Shown in pieces: positions 44,685 to 55,915 of a DNA stretch of 64,000 nucleotides. Source of the stretch: Heterohyrax brucei (Eukaryota > Chordata > Mammalia > Hyracoidea > Procaviidae); contig CM053156.1 in NCBI GenBank assembly GCA_028571685.1, positions 84,509,049 to 84,573,048 of the forward strand, read 5' to 3'. The notes beneath the pieces were generated by a model, which worked only from the letters and a program-made list of their open reading frames with translations, had not been told where the DNA came from and did no database searches. A program made the translations under genes and the position numbers. The number at the start of each line of letters is the position of its first letter. Position 1 is the first letter of the stretch.

Positions 44685-44882
44685 AGTAGTTGCTGTGGAG
44701 TAGATTCTGACGCACTGAGAGCCCATCAGGCACAGCAGAAATGCCCTGCAGGCATTCCAAGGCTGTAAACTACAGAAGAAGGTGGCTGGGTCTTCTCTCC
44801 CATGGGGCAGCTCCTGGACTCAAACCGCCTGCCTTTCAGTTAGCAGCCGCATACTTAACCACTGCACCACTGTGGCCCCTGG
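44685..44882 (-). mobile_element. AfroSINE, minus strand
   Basis: TAGTTGCTGTGGAGTAGATT tail complement and TTAACCACTGCACCACTGTG head complement. Confidence 0.85.
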
Positions 44883-45077
44883 AAGGCTGCTGGTAGGTAC
44901 AAAATACTGTTTGTCGCCCTCTCTGCAGCCAGGGCCTGGAGACAGGAGGTGCCTTTAACAAAATTGAGAGACCGAATTCCAGAACCAGGGCCTGCAGGCC
45001 TGTTTGTTTGCTTGTGTTTCGGTTTTCAGAACCCAGTCACAGTTTGGGAAGAGACAAGACCCTGTCCTAGCTATCGG

Positions 45078-45238
45078 TGCTGCCAGTTGCCGTTGAGTGG
45101 ACACCAACTCCTGGCAGCCCCATGCGTTGCAAAGCACAGTTGCTCCTCCATGGGGTTTTCTTGGCTGTCATCGTAACAGGCACAGATCGCCAGGCTTTTA
45201 TCCCGTGGGTTTAAACCAGCAACCTTTGGGTTAGAGGT
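45078..45238 (-). mobile_element. AfroSINE, minus strand, head partly lost
   Basis: GTTGCCGTTGAGTGGACACC tail complement and AACCAGCAACCTTTGGGTTA near the head. Confidence 0.8.
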
Positions 45239-45384
45239 GAGAGCAGACTCTCTGAACTAGTAAACCTGAGTTTTGTACAGTTCTCAATGAAGACATCAAA
45301 TGAGGAGCTGTTGTACCTGGGTACAAATCAGAACCATTTTGGGCGGACTGTGATCCAGGCTGGATTCCACCCCTTCGCTTTGTA

Positions 45385-45520
45385 CTATGTCTGCTAACCA
45401 AAGGTCGGCAGTTCAAATCCGCCAGGCGCTCCTTGGAAACTCTGTGGGGCAGTTCTACTCTGTCCTGTAGGGTCAGTATGAGTTGGAATCGAATCGATGG
45501 CCGTGGGTTGGTCTTAGGAT
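45385..45520 (+). mobile_element. AfroSINE, 5' shortened
   Basis: TCTGCTAACCAAAGGTCGGC and GTTGGAATCGAATCGATGGC mark the head and tail. Confidence 0.9.
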
Positions 45521-46111
45521 TTTACCTTGTGCAGAACTTGGGCCTTCATGGACTTAGTTCCTTCGTAGGGAGAGAGAAGGGAAACGAAAGCCTGCCTTCG
45601 TGACCCCTTATCATCCACACACACATGACATCCACGCCTTATCTTTCCCACACCCAAGTTGCTGGCCACCTTCCGGTTGGCATGTTCAGAGCCTGCCCTT
45701 CCTCTTCCTGCCTGAAACGAGATGGTAGTGCCCCCCGGACACCAGAGGGCACATGTGCTGTGGGCAGGGCAGACGTTCTTCCCACAGCAGGGTGGGCTGC
45801 AGCCCCCATGTTCGTGTTAGAATCTGCCACTGTGTTTCATCTGAACCAAGCCAAAGCCAAGTGCCGCCAAAGCCAGCTTTATTACGAGGAACGAAGCCCT
45901 GACCCATGCTGCAACACCCGTGGATGTGAGAAACATGCTGAGTGAAAGGCAGCAGTCTTGGGACCACATACCATGTGACTCTGTGTATGCAGAGCCCCAT
46001 AAAACCCCCACGATTGTGGATATGCCAAGACCAGGCAGTGTTTCATTCTGTTGTTCATGGGGTCGCTATGAGTTGGAACCAACTCGATGGCACCTAACAG
46101 CAACAACGACA

Positions 46112-46257
46112 TAAGACCCCCTGCCATCGAGTGGATTCCTGCCCATAGCAACCCTACAGAACAGAGCATAGGGTTTCCAGGGAAGTGGCTTGTGGATTCC
46201 AGCTGCCAACCTTTTGGTTAGCAGCTGAGCTCATAACCACTGCACCACCGGGACCCC
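46112..46257 (-). mobile_element. AfroSINE, minus strand
   Basis: CCTGCCATCGAGTGGATTCC tail complement to CACTGCACCACCGGGACCCC head complement. Confidence 0.9.
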
Positions 46258-46434
46258 AATGCAATGCGGTATGATGTGACTGATGCCCAGAGGAGACCAT
46301 CCATAGCAACAGACAATGGGTTAGTGGCTGCCAGGGTGCTGGAAAAGAGGGGTGACTGCTGGTGGACATAAGGCTTCTTTGGGGGGTGACAGAAGTTTCT
46401 AAAATTAGATTACAGTGATGGTATAAAAAAATAG

Positions 46435-46605
46435 CTGCAGTGAGTCAGTTGAGAATCCTGTTGTGCCCGTGTATGTCAGAGCAGAGTGGCCGCCACCGAG
46501 TTTTCAGTCCCGGCTTTCCTGTGGGGGACCTCCAGGCCTTTTGTCCACGATGTCCCTGGGTGGACTTGAACCTCCGACCTTCAGATTAGCAGCCAAGCAC
46601 GTTAA
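46435..46605 (-). mobile_element. AfroSINE-related element, minus strand
   Basis: GTGCCCGTGTATGTCAGAGC, CCTGGGTGGACTTGAACCTC and GATTAGCAGCCAAGCACG. Confidence 0.75.
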
Positions 46606-47754
46606 TTGTTGGCAGTGGTGATGGTTATGCAGCTGTAAATACGTGAAGAAACATTTACCTGGGCACTTGAAACAAGTGAATGTGTGGTATGTAAACTGGG
46701 CATTGGTAAAGCTGGTTTGTTTGTTGGCTTTTTTAATTTGTTTTCATAGTTACTAAAACAGGTCACCCCCCTTTCCTCAGTCCCCCAGGGAGGTAGAGAA
46801 GTGCCTTATGTAGCTCCTTCCTGAGCCTGACTCTGCACCAGGGCCTGTCCTGGGGGATCCAGTGAGGGAGACAGACCCCAACACTTGTCCTCACAGGGCT
46901 GATGGCCTCCAACAACAAACAAGGAAAGACTGGGCTGTTAGAGGGGTGCCCAGCAAGGAGAGCAAACGGACAGAGGGTGGCCCAGGAAGGCCTGTCTGAG
47001 GGAATGTTTGACATAGACCCAAAGGAGGTGAGGGACCGAGCCCTGAGGACGTCTGGAGAAAGTCACAGGGAACCACAGATGTGAAGATGGGAGCTGGACG
47101 AAGGCCAGCCTTTGTGAGGACTAGCCAGGTGCCAGTCAGGCCGCGCTGACCGGAGGGTCAGGGTGTGCAGGGAGCCGAGTAGCTGGCCCAGGGACTTGGT
47201 GGGTGTCCAAGAGGTTTTGAAGAGAGCAGTGCTGTCAGCCGGCCTCTGGCTACTGTGCAGAGAATACAGCACAGGGTGGAGGCGGGAGCCAGCCAGCTGA
47301 CGGCTGTCCCAGCATCAGGAGATGGCTGGTGGCTGGCTTAGCGGGTGGCAGTGCTGGAGCCGGTGAGAACAGGGGGCTCTGGATGTGGGTGTGACAGGTT
47401 GGGGGGCCTCTGGAAGAAGGATGGCGTTGCTGTTTCATGCTGAGATGACGACCCTCAGCGGAGAGGCTTGGGGCTAAGCTCTGCGGGTGTTGCCTTTGAG
47501 ATGGCTGTTGACCCTGAGCGGAGTGGAGCTGCTGGTTTAGAGTTGAAGTGGTAGCCTGGGTGGGCTAAGGCCAGGGCCCTGGCTGCTGTCATGGGGGGCC
47601 TAGTCGCCCCTCACTGCCCGTTTCCTCCCTCGTGTGGAGACATGGAGCGAGCTGTAGAGGGGACCGCGCTGCCTGAGCTCACTGGGTCTGTCTGACACAT
47701 CTTCCCATGGCCTCACTTAGCCCTGTGCCTCCCCGGGGGCACCTTGCGGATCAG

Positions 47755-47945
47755 AAGGGGCCCTGGTGACACAGTGCTAGTCACCCAAGGGTTGGTGACT
47801 AGAACCCACCAGAGCCCCTGCAGGAGAGACCTGGCCATCTACTCCCATCGGGGTTCCAGACTAGGACACCCTCTGGGGCAGTGGTGCTGTCACCTGGGGT
47901 CACCAATAGTCGGAATCGACTCCCTAGCTCCTAACGACAGCAGAA
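47755..47945 (+). mobile_element. AfroSINE
   Basis: GGGGCCCTGGTGACACAGTG head and AGTCGGAATCGACTCCCTAG tail. Confidence 0.85.
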
Positions 47946-48307
47946 ACCTCCTTCTGTGCGCGTGCAGCCCCACAAGCACCCTCCGGCATTTTGTTCTGGC
48001 GTTCCCACCCTAAACCCAGACAGGAGTCACCGGGCAGTACGGGGGACATGAAATTAGACACGGAATCGGCCAACCCAGAAAGCCTCTGCGCTGTGCTAGA
48101 GGAGAAGGAAAGCAGCTGTCTCCTGGAAGGAGCATCAAGCCAGAGGGTGTGATGCGTGTCCCAGGCATTCCCCTAAAAGGACTGTCAGGAAATCTCCTTC
48201 TATCCAGCCGGGCAGGTAGAGCATATTCTCAAGAGAAATGGACCAGAACTCAGGCCACAGGACTTGACAGCACCGTTTCTTCTCACACTGTGTTGTTGTT
48301 GTTCTTT

Positions 48308-48590
48308 TGTTATTGGCTGCCAGCGAGTCAGTCCCAACCCATGGCAAACCCACACACAGGGAAAGGGAACACTGCCTGGTCCTGTGCCATCCCGTGGGGG
48401 GGTGTGGGTGTCACCAGGCCTTTCTTCCTACTCTTAGTGGGGGAGCACCACCGAAGCCTGTGCAGAGTCACGGTAACCCACAAGCCTCGGCGGACAGACG
48501 GTGGTGGCTACAGTGGGTGCACACTGGCTGGGAACTGAACCCAGGTCTCCCGCATGAAAGCAGAGATCTGCCAGTAGACCCCCACTGCCC
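48308..48590 (-). mobile_element. SINE of the tRNA-Gly-like type, minus strand
   Basis: Third copy of the type seen at 8195 and 10405. The tail complement (GCCAGCGAGTCAGTCCCAAC), CTGCCTGGTCCTGTGCCATC and the head region (GGGAACTGAACCCAGGTCTC) are kept. The tail resembles the common AfroSINE tail. Confidence 0.75.
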
Positions 48591-48664
48591 TCTGTGCATC
48601 CTAAATCGACTTGGTAATTGGGGTTGCCATCTGCATTAGCTGACGGTCTTGATTGAAAGGAAAA

Positions 48665-48868
48665 GGATTTCTGGGTGGCGCAAATGACTAAGCACTCAAC
48701 TCCTAATGGAAAGGTTGGTGATTCAGACCTGCCCAGAGGTGCCCGGCCTGCCTGGCGGTCTGTGTCTACAAGGTCACGGCCTTGAACACCCTGGGGAGCC
48801 CAGTTCTGCTCTGCGCACAGGGCTGTGCTGTGGGTGGGAACTCACTTAAACTGGTTTGGTTTCAGTTT
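48665..48868 (+). mobile_element. AfroSINE, diverged
   Basis: GGGTGGCGCAAATGACTAAG head and GTGGGTGGGAACTCACTTAA tail. Confidence 0.8.
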
Positions 48869-49901
48869 AGGTGGCCTGGAGCCAGCTGCCCACCAGAGTG
48901 AGGGTCCCATGCTCCCAGGGAGACAGGAAGATTGGGTGTGCTGTCTTCCTTGATGATTACATGTCCCAGAGGTGGCACCCACGTCCTTGAGAGAGACATT
49001 TCTGGCTATAAAGAAAGTGGAGAGCGCTTCTTTCAAATTTACCTTTTGAAAAGATTTACATACATCTCAGAGGGGCAGAGAGCGTGTGCAGTGACAGGTC
49101 TCAAAAGACTACAGGAGGGAATGGGCAGGATCTTTCCCCTTGGGCACCAGGGAAAACACGTTTTTCTGGTTCAGTTTGTATTTGCCGTTCCAGCAGCCCT
49201 GGGCAACCTGTGTCAGTCAAAACAAGAAAGCAAATTCAGTTTACACTAAGTCCATAAGGGCGCCTCGCAGGGAAAAAGTCAGAAGCTAATGGAAATGAAG
49301 AGCCAGGTGCATTAGGGAGCATCTGTGAGGTGCAGCTGGAGCCAGAATTCTGACAGGAAGTGGGATTCTGATGGGAAGCGGGACTAAGGGTCATGGCCAA
49401 GTAGTCTGGAGGCTGGGAGGGGTTGTAGCTGAGGGGCGGCATGCGTAGGGGCTCTAACAGTGAGCTCCTTAGGTCAGCAGTGTCTGGGTCGCCTGGGAGC
49501 TCATGAGGCATGGAGAACCTGTGTCCTCAGGCCAGGCCTGGATCAGCAGGGCAGAGGCATGCTGGGAGGTCCCCAGCCAGGATGTGTCTGCAGCAGGTCT
49601 CAGCACTGCTGGCTTTGGACCTGTGTTATTCATCCCCGACAGTCCTGACCCTGCCACCTGGGGATCTGGGCCACCACTCTGGCCTCGTGGCCCTGTGGCA
49701 TGGCTTAGCTGCAGCTTGCTTGGAAGACAGAAGTGGCCCAGCTCCATAGTCGGTAAAGGGAGTGCCTGACCCAGATACATGCTCCACAGAGGAGCCCTGA
49801 GGACTGTGGTTAAAATGGAAAATATCTTCTGATAAAACAGGCGCTGTCATATTGAAAGGGGGTTCTTTTTTGCTTCTTAATCCAGCCAGATCCAAGTATT
49901 G

Positions 49902-52128
49902 CCCTCTGTCTTAACCACTTGGTGCTGTTCTAACAGAAATACCATGAATAGATGGCCTTAACAAAGAAAAGCTTATTTTTACCCAGTCCAGTAGGCTGCA
50001 AGTTCAAATTCAGGATGTCCACTCCAGGAGAAGGCTTTCTGTCTTTGTAGGCTCTAGAGGAAGGTCCTTGTGTTGCGTCAGTCTTTGGTCAGGGAGCATC
50101 TTGGCATAGGAACCTCAGGTCTGAAGGACACACTCTACTCCCTCCACTGCTTTCTTGATGGTGTGAGGTTCCCAACTCTGCTTGCTTCCTTTTCCTGTTA
50201 TCTCTTGTAGAATAAAAGGTGGTACAAGCTACACTCCAGGAAAACTCTTTACATTGGAACAGGGAGGGGATCTTAGGAAGGGATTTATAGCCCCATCCTC
50301 ATTCTTTCTAACATAATTCCATCTGTTTACCACAGGCAAAGATTAGGATTTATAGAATAGGAAAATCACAGACTGGAGGGCAATCCCACAATAGTGGGAA
50401 TCATGCCCCAGCCAAACTGCTACACACATTTTGGGGGGACACAGTTCAATCCATGACATTCTACCTTTTGGTACCCCCAAAATCACATCTCTTGAAACCT
50501 GTAGCACATTCATTCTATCATAGCAAAAACATGTTTATCCCATATGATAGCAAAAGTCTTAAGTCAGTCCCAAGTCCAAACTACAGAAATCCCTCTACAT
50601 CTGTGAAATGGAGAATACAAATTACCTACCTCCAAAGTACAGTAGTAGAACAGGCAGGCACAAGTTATACATTTCCATTACAGATAGGAGAAACTGCAGG
50701 AAAAGAAGGCATTAACAGGTAACAAACAAGTCGACCAAACACTTTGCATTAGCCCTCAAAGCTTTGAAAATAATCTTCCATTCTCTGAGACATTTGACAC
50801 AATGGCCCTGCCCTCTGGACTCGAGGTATTGGCCACAGTCTCCAGATTCTGAGTGGAAGCTCCTTGGCCCTCTGCTACAGCTCTACTTTCTAGTCCTACT
50901 GGGAAAGCAACTCTGCCCCCTCAGCTTTAAGTGCACCCTTACAAACACAGGAAGCCATGGCTCCCCCCTTTCAGACCCTTGAGGTCATGGCCTTTCCTTT
51001 TGAGACTGAGACAGCTCAGCTTCTCATGCTTTTTGTCCCTTCAGCTTCTGTTTCCTGTAGCATCATGGCCTGGGCCTCAAGCCCACATCTGCCCTGCTGG
51101 GGCAAGTGTTCCAAAGCTCTGTAGCTCCACTGATCTAAGTGCCAAGAGGCACCCCACTCTGCCAGGAAGCCCTCTGCTCACAGGCACTCAGCTCTCTCGC
51201 TCCATGGGTCAGCAAGCCTAGCTCCACAGATTCAAGGGCCTGGAGGCACCCCACTGTGCCAGGAAATGTCTGTGCCCAGGGACTCAGCTCTCTTGTTCTG
51301 TGGTTCAGCTCCAGCACTGTCTCAGGCCGGTCTGATTCTGCTGCTGCTACCGACGGTCCTGCTGCTTATCTCTCACCATCTGCACCTTCTTTGCTGTTAA
51401 CAGTTTGCTTTGGTTCCTTCTGAGTCTAACATCCATTCACAGTTTCAAAACTGCTTCCATGTTTTAGGTATTTGTTAGAGCAGCGCTGCACTCCTGGTAC
51501 CAGATGGTCTTAGCCAGCTAGTGCTGCTCTAACAAATACCACAAGTGGATGGCCTTAACAAAGAAAAGCTTATTCTTACACAGTCCAGTAGGCTACAAGT
51601 CCAAATTCAGGGTGTCTGCTCCAAGGGAAGGCTTACTTTGTCAGCTCTGGAGGAAGGTCCTTGTGTTGCATCAGTCTCTGGTCAGGGAGCATCTTGGCGC
51701 AGGAGCCTCAGGTCTAACGGATGTGCTCTTTTACCAGTGCAGCTGGATGGTATGAGGTTCCCAACTCTTTGCTTGCTTGTTTCCTTTTATCTCTTGTAGG
51801 ATGAAAGGATAAAAGGTGGTAGAAGCCACGCTCCAGGGAAACTCTCTTTACATTTCAGCAGGGCGGGGATCTTAGGAAGGGTTTTACAGTCCCACACTCA
51901 TTCTCTCTAACATAATCCTATTTATTAACCACAGGCAGAGATTAGGATTTACAGCATAGGAAAATCACAAAACAGAGGGCAGTCCTGCAATAGGGGAAAT
52001 CGTGGCCTAGCCAAATTATTACATACATTTTTGCTTAGTGCTGTAAAGTCAGTTCTGACTCATAGTGACCCTGCAGACAGAGGAGAATTGCTCCATTTAG
52101 GGGGACATAATTCGTCTATAACACCCTC
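49902..52128 (-). mobile_element. MaLR/ERVL-like provirus, both LTRs, CCCTC target duplication
   Basis: LTRs at 49907-50458 (3', on the minus strand) and 51505-52123 (5') surround about 1.05 kb of non-coding interior. CCCTC flanks both sides (49902-49906 and 52124-52128). On the minus strand the interior starts with TGGTACCAGGAGTG (51502-51489), close to a tRNA-Leu primer-binding site. An AfroSINE fragment at 52030-52095 interrupts the 5' LTR. The interior lacks gag or pol motifs, as in MaLR elements, which depended on other elements for movement. It lies antisense in FAM210B intron 1. Confidence 0.85.
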
Positions 52129-52379
52129 CCTGATATTCCAGACCTCGACGTACTTAGTGTTAACAGACACGTGGGAATCTAATATGTTGTGCAAACTTAC
52201 ACTGGAAAGACAATGAAATAGCATTTTAAAAATGTTAACAGATACCGCGTGCATTGAATTGTTTTTGTACCTGTCACAGACAGTGTATTTTCAGGAATTG
52301 GCCCCCTCGTCACCTGTGCAGGTCTTAGGTAAATCTTGACTGTGGATGGAAATAGAGCATAGATTTTGCTCTGTTTACA

Positions 52380-52592
52380 TCCCTGGGTGGTGTGCAGATG
52401 GTTGATGTGCTCAGCTGCTACCTGGAAACTTGGCGTTCGTTCCAGTCTACCCAGAGTGGTCTTGGAAGAAAGAAAGGCCTGGTGATCTATTTTCAAAAAG
52501 TCTGCTGTTGGAAACTCTGTGGTGTTGTTTTGCTGTGATGCACACACAGGGTCACCCCAAGTCACAGTCAACTGGGCAGCAACTAGTTTGGG
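52380..52592 (+). mobile_element. AfroSINE-related element
   Basis: CCCTGGGTGGTGTGCAGATG head, GAAGAAAGAAAGGCCTGGTG body and GTCACAGTCAACTGGGCAGC tail. Confidence 0.75.
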
Positions 52593-52689
52593 ATTTGGGA
52601 GTTGCCTGTTGGAGGACAGTAGTGGGTTTGGTTTGGGTTGGCGTTGGGGTTTGGGCCTGGTCTGGTCTGGATTTTTCTTTTTATGTACA

Positions 52690-52875
52690 GTAGGAGCCCT
52701 AGTGGCCCAGTGCTCAAAGCACTCAGCTGCTAGCCAAGAGGTCTGTGGTCCAATCCTGCAGGGGAGAAGATGGGGTGGTCAGTCTGCTTCCATCAAGACT
52801 GGGGCAGTTCTGCGGTACCCTGTAGGGTCAGCATGAGTCAGAACTGACTTGTTGGCATCGGGTTTGGTGTTTCGC
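52690..52875 (+). mobile_element. AfroSINE
   Basis: TAGGAGCCCTAGTGGCCCAG head and CAGAACTGACTTGTTGGCAT tail. Confidence 0.9.
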
Positions 52876-53137
52876 TTGAAGGAGAACTTGGCTGTGGTGG
52901 GCTCAGACCATGGACTCAGATCGCCGGGTGGCCAGTCCTGGTGACTTTGGAGCAGCTCAGGCTTGACCTCTCTAAGCTGCTGTCGCCTTCCATAAAGCTG
53001 GGGAAATGTTGGGGTCTTAGGCTGGCAGGCTCTTGTGAGGACTGCTTGAGACAGCGGGTGGCGAGAGAGCACTGAGGACTGCCGGCCTGGCTTGGAGAAG
53101 GTGCCCCCTGAGAGTCACTGCTGCCTACCAGTGTGGA

Positions 53138-53560
53138 GGTTCCGGTGTGTTAGTCCCTGTGCCACTGTAACAAGTCACCACATACCTGGTGGCTTCAGAC
53201 AACACAGATGTCTTCCGGAGGTCAGCAGTACAGAAGGGGTCTGGCTGTGCTAAAGTCAGGGTGTTGTGGGGGCAGGTTCCTTCTGGAGGCTCCGTGAGGG
53301 GCTGCGTGTCCCGACGTTTGCCAGCTTTCTTAGCTTGTGGCCCCTTTCTCTGTCTTCAACTCCTCCCACTCCACCTCTCCTGCCCCTCCTCCCCGCCACC
53401 TATGAGGACCTTGTGGTTCCATTGGGCACATCTGGAAGATCCAGGATGGTGTCCCCAGCCCCAGTCTGTAACTTAATGACAATTCCCTTTGGCCACGGCA
53501 GGTAGAATATTCATAGGTGCCAGGGACTGGGACCTGGATATGGGGAAGGGCAGGCCATTA
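53138..53560 (-). mobile_element. MLT1-type LTR, minus strand
   Basis: GTGTGTTAGTCCCTGTGCCA, ACAAGTCACCACATACCTGG, GGTCAGCAGTACAGAAGG and TGACAATTCCCTTTGGCC are in MLT1 complement order. Confidence 0.75.
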
Positions 53561-53810
53561 TCCTGCTGACCGTATCATCCAGTGTCTAGTGTCCATAGTA
53601 CCTGGTGGTGTAGTCTCTCGCGCGTTCGCTTTGGGCTGCAGTTCCTGTCCGAGTGCCCTGGCCGCAGCTTGCTGAGTAGGAAAAAGGTTCAGTGAGCTCC
53701 CATCCGACAGGAAAGCGAGACAACGCTTCCTGAGTATAAGAGCTGGGGTGTGACTGGGATTGGACTGTTGCTCCCACCGGAGCGTCTCCCCTCCTTTGGC
53801 TTGTACACAG

Positions 53811-53986
53811 GACCCCAGCAAACTCACAGAGACAGTGGGCAGCAAGGTCAGCGACACCGAGAAGCAGCAGCAGAGCAAGTCGCAGCAGCTGAGGAAGATT
53901 TTTAAAGAGTACGGGGCCGTGGGTGTGTCCTTCCACGTCGGAATCTCCTTAGTCTCCTTGGGCATCTTTTACACAGTTGTTTCAAG
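53811..53986 (+). CDS. FAM210B: FAM210B coding exon 2 (start of DUF1279 domain)
   Basis: Exon 2 encodes residues 59-116 and two bases of codon 117. It is bounded by the acceptor TTGTACACAG and a GTAAGAG donor. The first half is hydrophilic, with a Lys/Gln-rich stretch (EKQQQSKSQQLRKIFKEYG, residues 75-93) that opens the DUF1279 domain. Residues 95-115 (VGVSFHVGISLVSLGIFYTVV) form a membrane segment. FAM210 proteins sit in mitochondrial membranes, which agrees with the Arg-rich start in exon 1. Reading past the donor meets TAA at once, so the splice is needed. Confidence 0.95.
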
Positions 53987-54141
53987 GTAAGAGTCTTGAC
54001 AGCAGTGAGTAATTCTGTGTCTCGTAATGGGTTAGCTTCATTATAAAGAATATCTCCCGTAAGCACTGTCCTCTTGTAAAGAATGGTCTTACATGGGATC
54101 AGACTGACTTTGGTGTCTCTCACCTGCCCTGAGCATAAAAG

Positions 54142-54312
54142 GAAACCCTGGTTGCATAATGGTTAAGTGTTACTAGGGTTACTAACCAATAGGTCAGCAG
54201 TTTGAATCTGCAGGTGCTCTTTAGAAACTCTCTAGGGCAGTTCCGCCCTATCTGTAGGGTCGCTAGGAGTCAAAATCGACTTGCTGGCAGTGGGTTTGGT
54301 TTGGTGGGTTCA
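54142..54312 (+). mobile_element. AfroSINE in FAM210B intron 2
   Basis: GAAACCCTGGTTGCATAATG head and AAAATCGACTTGCTGGCAGT tail. Confidence 0.9.
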
Positions 54313-54393
54313 GCTTAAAAGCAACTCAAAAGGTCAGACAAGAAGCTTAGGGGACAGTGAGTTCATGCTCAAGGGGGAGAACAACTGAGACAA

Positions 54394-54736
54394 CGCTGGC
54401 CCTGCCCCGTCCCCAAGCCCGTGGACCAGCCTGTCTGGCGGTGACAGCGCTGGCCCTGCCCCGTCCCCAAGGCCGTGGACCAGCCTGTCTGGCGGTGACA
54501 GTGCTGGCCCTGCCCTCCCCAAGCCCGTGGACCGGCCTGTCTGGCTGTGACAGCGCTGGCCCTGTCCCCCCCCCAAGCCCGTGGACCGGCCTGTCTGATG
54601 GTGACAGCGCTGGCCCTGCCCTCCCCCAAGCCCGTGGACCGGCCTGTCTGGCGGTGACAGCGCTGGCCCTGCCCCCCCCAAGCCCGTGGACCGGCCTGTC
54701 TGGCGGTGACAGCGCTGGCCCTGCCTCTCTCCGCAG
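54394..54736. repeat. 52-54-bp minisatellite abutting the exon 3 acceptor
   Basis: Six units begin at about 54394, 54448, 54502, 54554, 54608 and 54661 with lengths of 54, 54, 52, 54, 53 and 52. Each reads CGCTGGCCCTGCC, a C-rich run, AAGCCCGTGGACC and a GGCCTGTCTGGCGGTGACAG end. A seventh start (CGCTGGCCCTGCC) passes straight into TCTCTCCGCAG, the splice acceptor of exon 3. The length differences lie in the C-run. Confidence 0.95.
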
Positions 54737-54953
54737 CGGCGTGGACATGTCTGCACTCCTGCTCAAGCTCGGGTTTCAAGAGTCGCTGGTGCAGTCGAAG
54801 ATGGCGGCGGGCACGAGCACCTTCGTGGTGGCGTACGCGATCCACAAGCTGTTTGCACCAGTGAGAATGAGCATCACCGTCGTTTCCGTGCCCTTGATTG
54901 TCAGACATTTACGGAAAGTGGGATTTTTCAAACCTCCGGCTGCAAACCCTTGA
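54737..54953 (+). CDS. FAM210B: FAM210B coding exon 3 (end of DUF1279 domain)
   Basis: Exon 3 finishes Ser117 and encodes residues 118-188, then TGA at 54951-54953. The reading frame from exon 2 joins as AG|C, and the join SSGVDM fits the mammalian family. Residues 133-172 contain the most conserved block, SLVQSKMAAGTSTFVVAYAI, followed by HKLFAPVR and a second hydrophobic stretch SITVVSVPLIV. The end GFFKPPAANP matches the known C-terminus apart from single changes. Total length is 188 residues, against 192 in human. No frameshift or missing part is seen, so the gene looks functional. Confidence 0.96.
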
Positions 54954-55044
54954 CAAAGCCTTCCATTGTAAGCACTGCAAACCTCTTGCTTCTAAATGAC
55001 ACATTCAGGGTGGGTCTCAGGGTGATGGGGCTTCTTTTAGGGAG

Positions 55045-55202
55045 AGCAGCGGGTTGGTGGCGCAGTGGTTAAGCATCACATCTGCTAACCAGAAGGCGGC
55101 AGTTCAAATCCACCGGGCTGTCCCTGGAAACTCTGTGGAGCAGTTCTGCTCTGTCCCCTAGGGTTGCCATGAGTTGGAATTGACACAGTGGGTTTGGTTT
55201 TT
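55045..55202 (+). mobile_element. AfroSINE downstream of FAM210B stop
   Basis: GGGTTGGTGGCGCAGTGGTT head, AAGGCGGCAGTTCAAATCCA box and GGAATTGACACAGTGGGTTT tail. Confidence 0.92.
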
Positions 55203-55777
55203 GATCGAGAGGGCTAATTACTATGTGTTCATGAATGTTTTACCTTTGCCAGCAGAATTAAGATTTCTGAATAACTAGTTGTTTTGCTTTATAAATTGCT
55301 AATGCACTCTGTCACTTCAGCAAGACATCAGAAGTGAGCTCTCCTTGCATACGTAGCTGTGAGCCTGCCAGATGTCCCCTCTGGAGGGTCGTGGAAAAGC
55401 AGGGGGTAGGAGGCTCTACTGGCCAAACCTGGAGGTGCATCCCAGCTGGCGTCAGTGAGCAGTGATCACTCCAGCTTGTGCCCGTGCCCCCACCCTCTGA
55501 GGTCTGCCTGTGGTTTACTGTGCAGTACTCTGTGGGACGGCGGCCAGGGCTCCAGATCATGAAGCTGCGATGGAGACCTCACTGTTATCTAACCAGCCTC
55601 CGTGCTTTGACGCTCACCAGAGAACAACACACGTGCCTGGTGTGTCTCACATACCAAAGCACCCTCCAGTCTGGGCACCATGGGTCCTAGTCAGGTGGCT
55701 CTGCTGACACGTCACTCAGGTAGATCAGGGTCATTTACCTTCATTTCGGAGAAGCTGGAATCCTCCTCCCAAGTCCG

Positions 55778-55915
55778 AGGAGCCCTGGCCGCACAGCGGT
55801 CAAGCACATGGCTGCTAACCAGAGGTCGGCAATTCAAACCCACCCAGTGGTTCCTTGGGAGGAGTGACCTGCTCCCGTAAAGGTTATAGTCTGGGAACCC
55901 TACAGGCCAGGCTCG
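55778..55915 (+). mobile_element. AfroSINE, 3' shortened
   Basis: GAGGAGCCCTGGCCGCACAG head and CCAGAGGTCGGCAATTCAAA box. Confidence 0.85.

Larger units (their letters stand above)
45860..46740 (+). mobile_element. Old L1 3' region interrupted by two AfroSINEs
   Basis: TGTGAGAAACATGCTGAGTG, TGGGTTAGTGGCTGCCAGGG, GATTACAGTGATGG and GGGCACTTGAAACAAGTGAA follow the order of the 3' part of old mammalian L1. An RTE-type tail (46046-46112) and AfroSINEs at 46112-46257 and 46435-46605, both minus strand, are inserted. Confidence 0.65.
37996..53810 (+). other. FAM210B: FAM210B intron 1 (15.8 kb)
   Basis: GTAAG at the left and TTGTACACAG at the right bound the intron, and the reading phase is 0 on both sides. 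It is filled with AfroSINEs, MIRs, LTRs and an MaLR-like provirus, listed separately. The stretches 49150-49900 and 46840-47560 show only old or unidentifiable sequence. I see no further conserved exon. Confidence 0.85.

Noticed and set aside
54334..54908. Minus-strand frames of 139-179 codons over the minisatellite
   Set aside because: They are repeat translations (QTGRSTGLG type) antisense to FAM210B exon 3. Nothing supports a gene.
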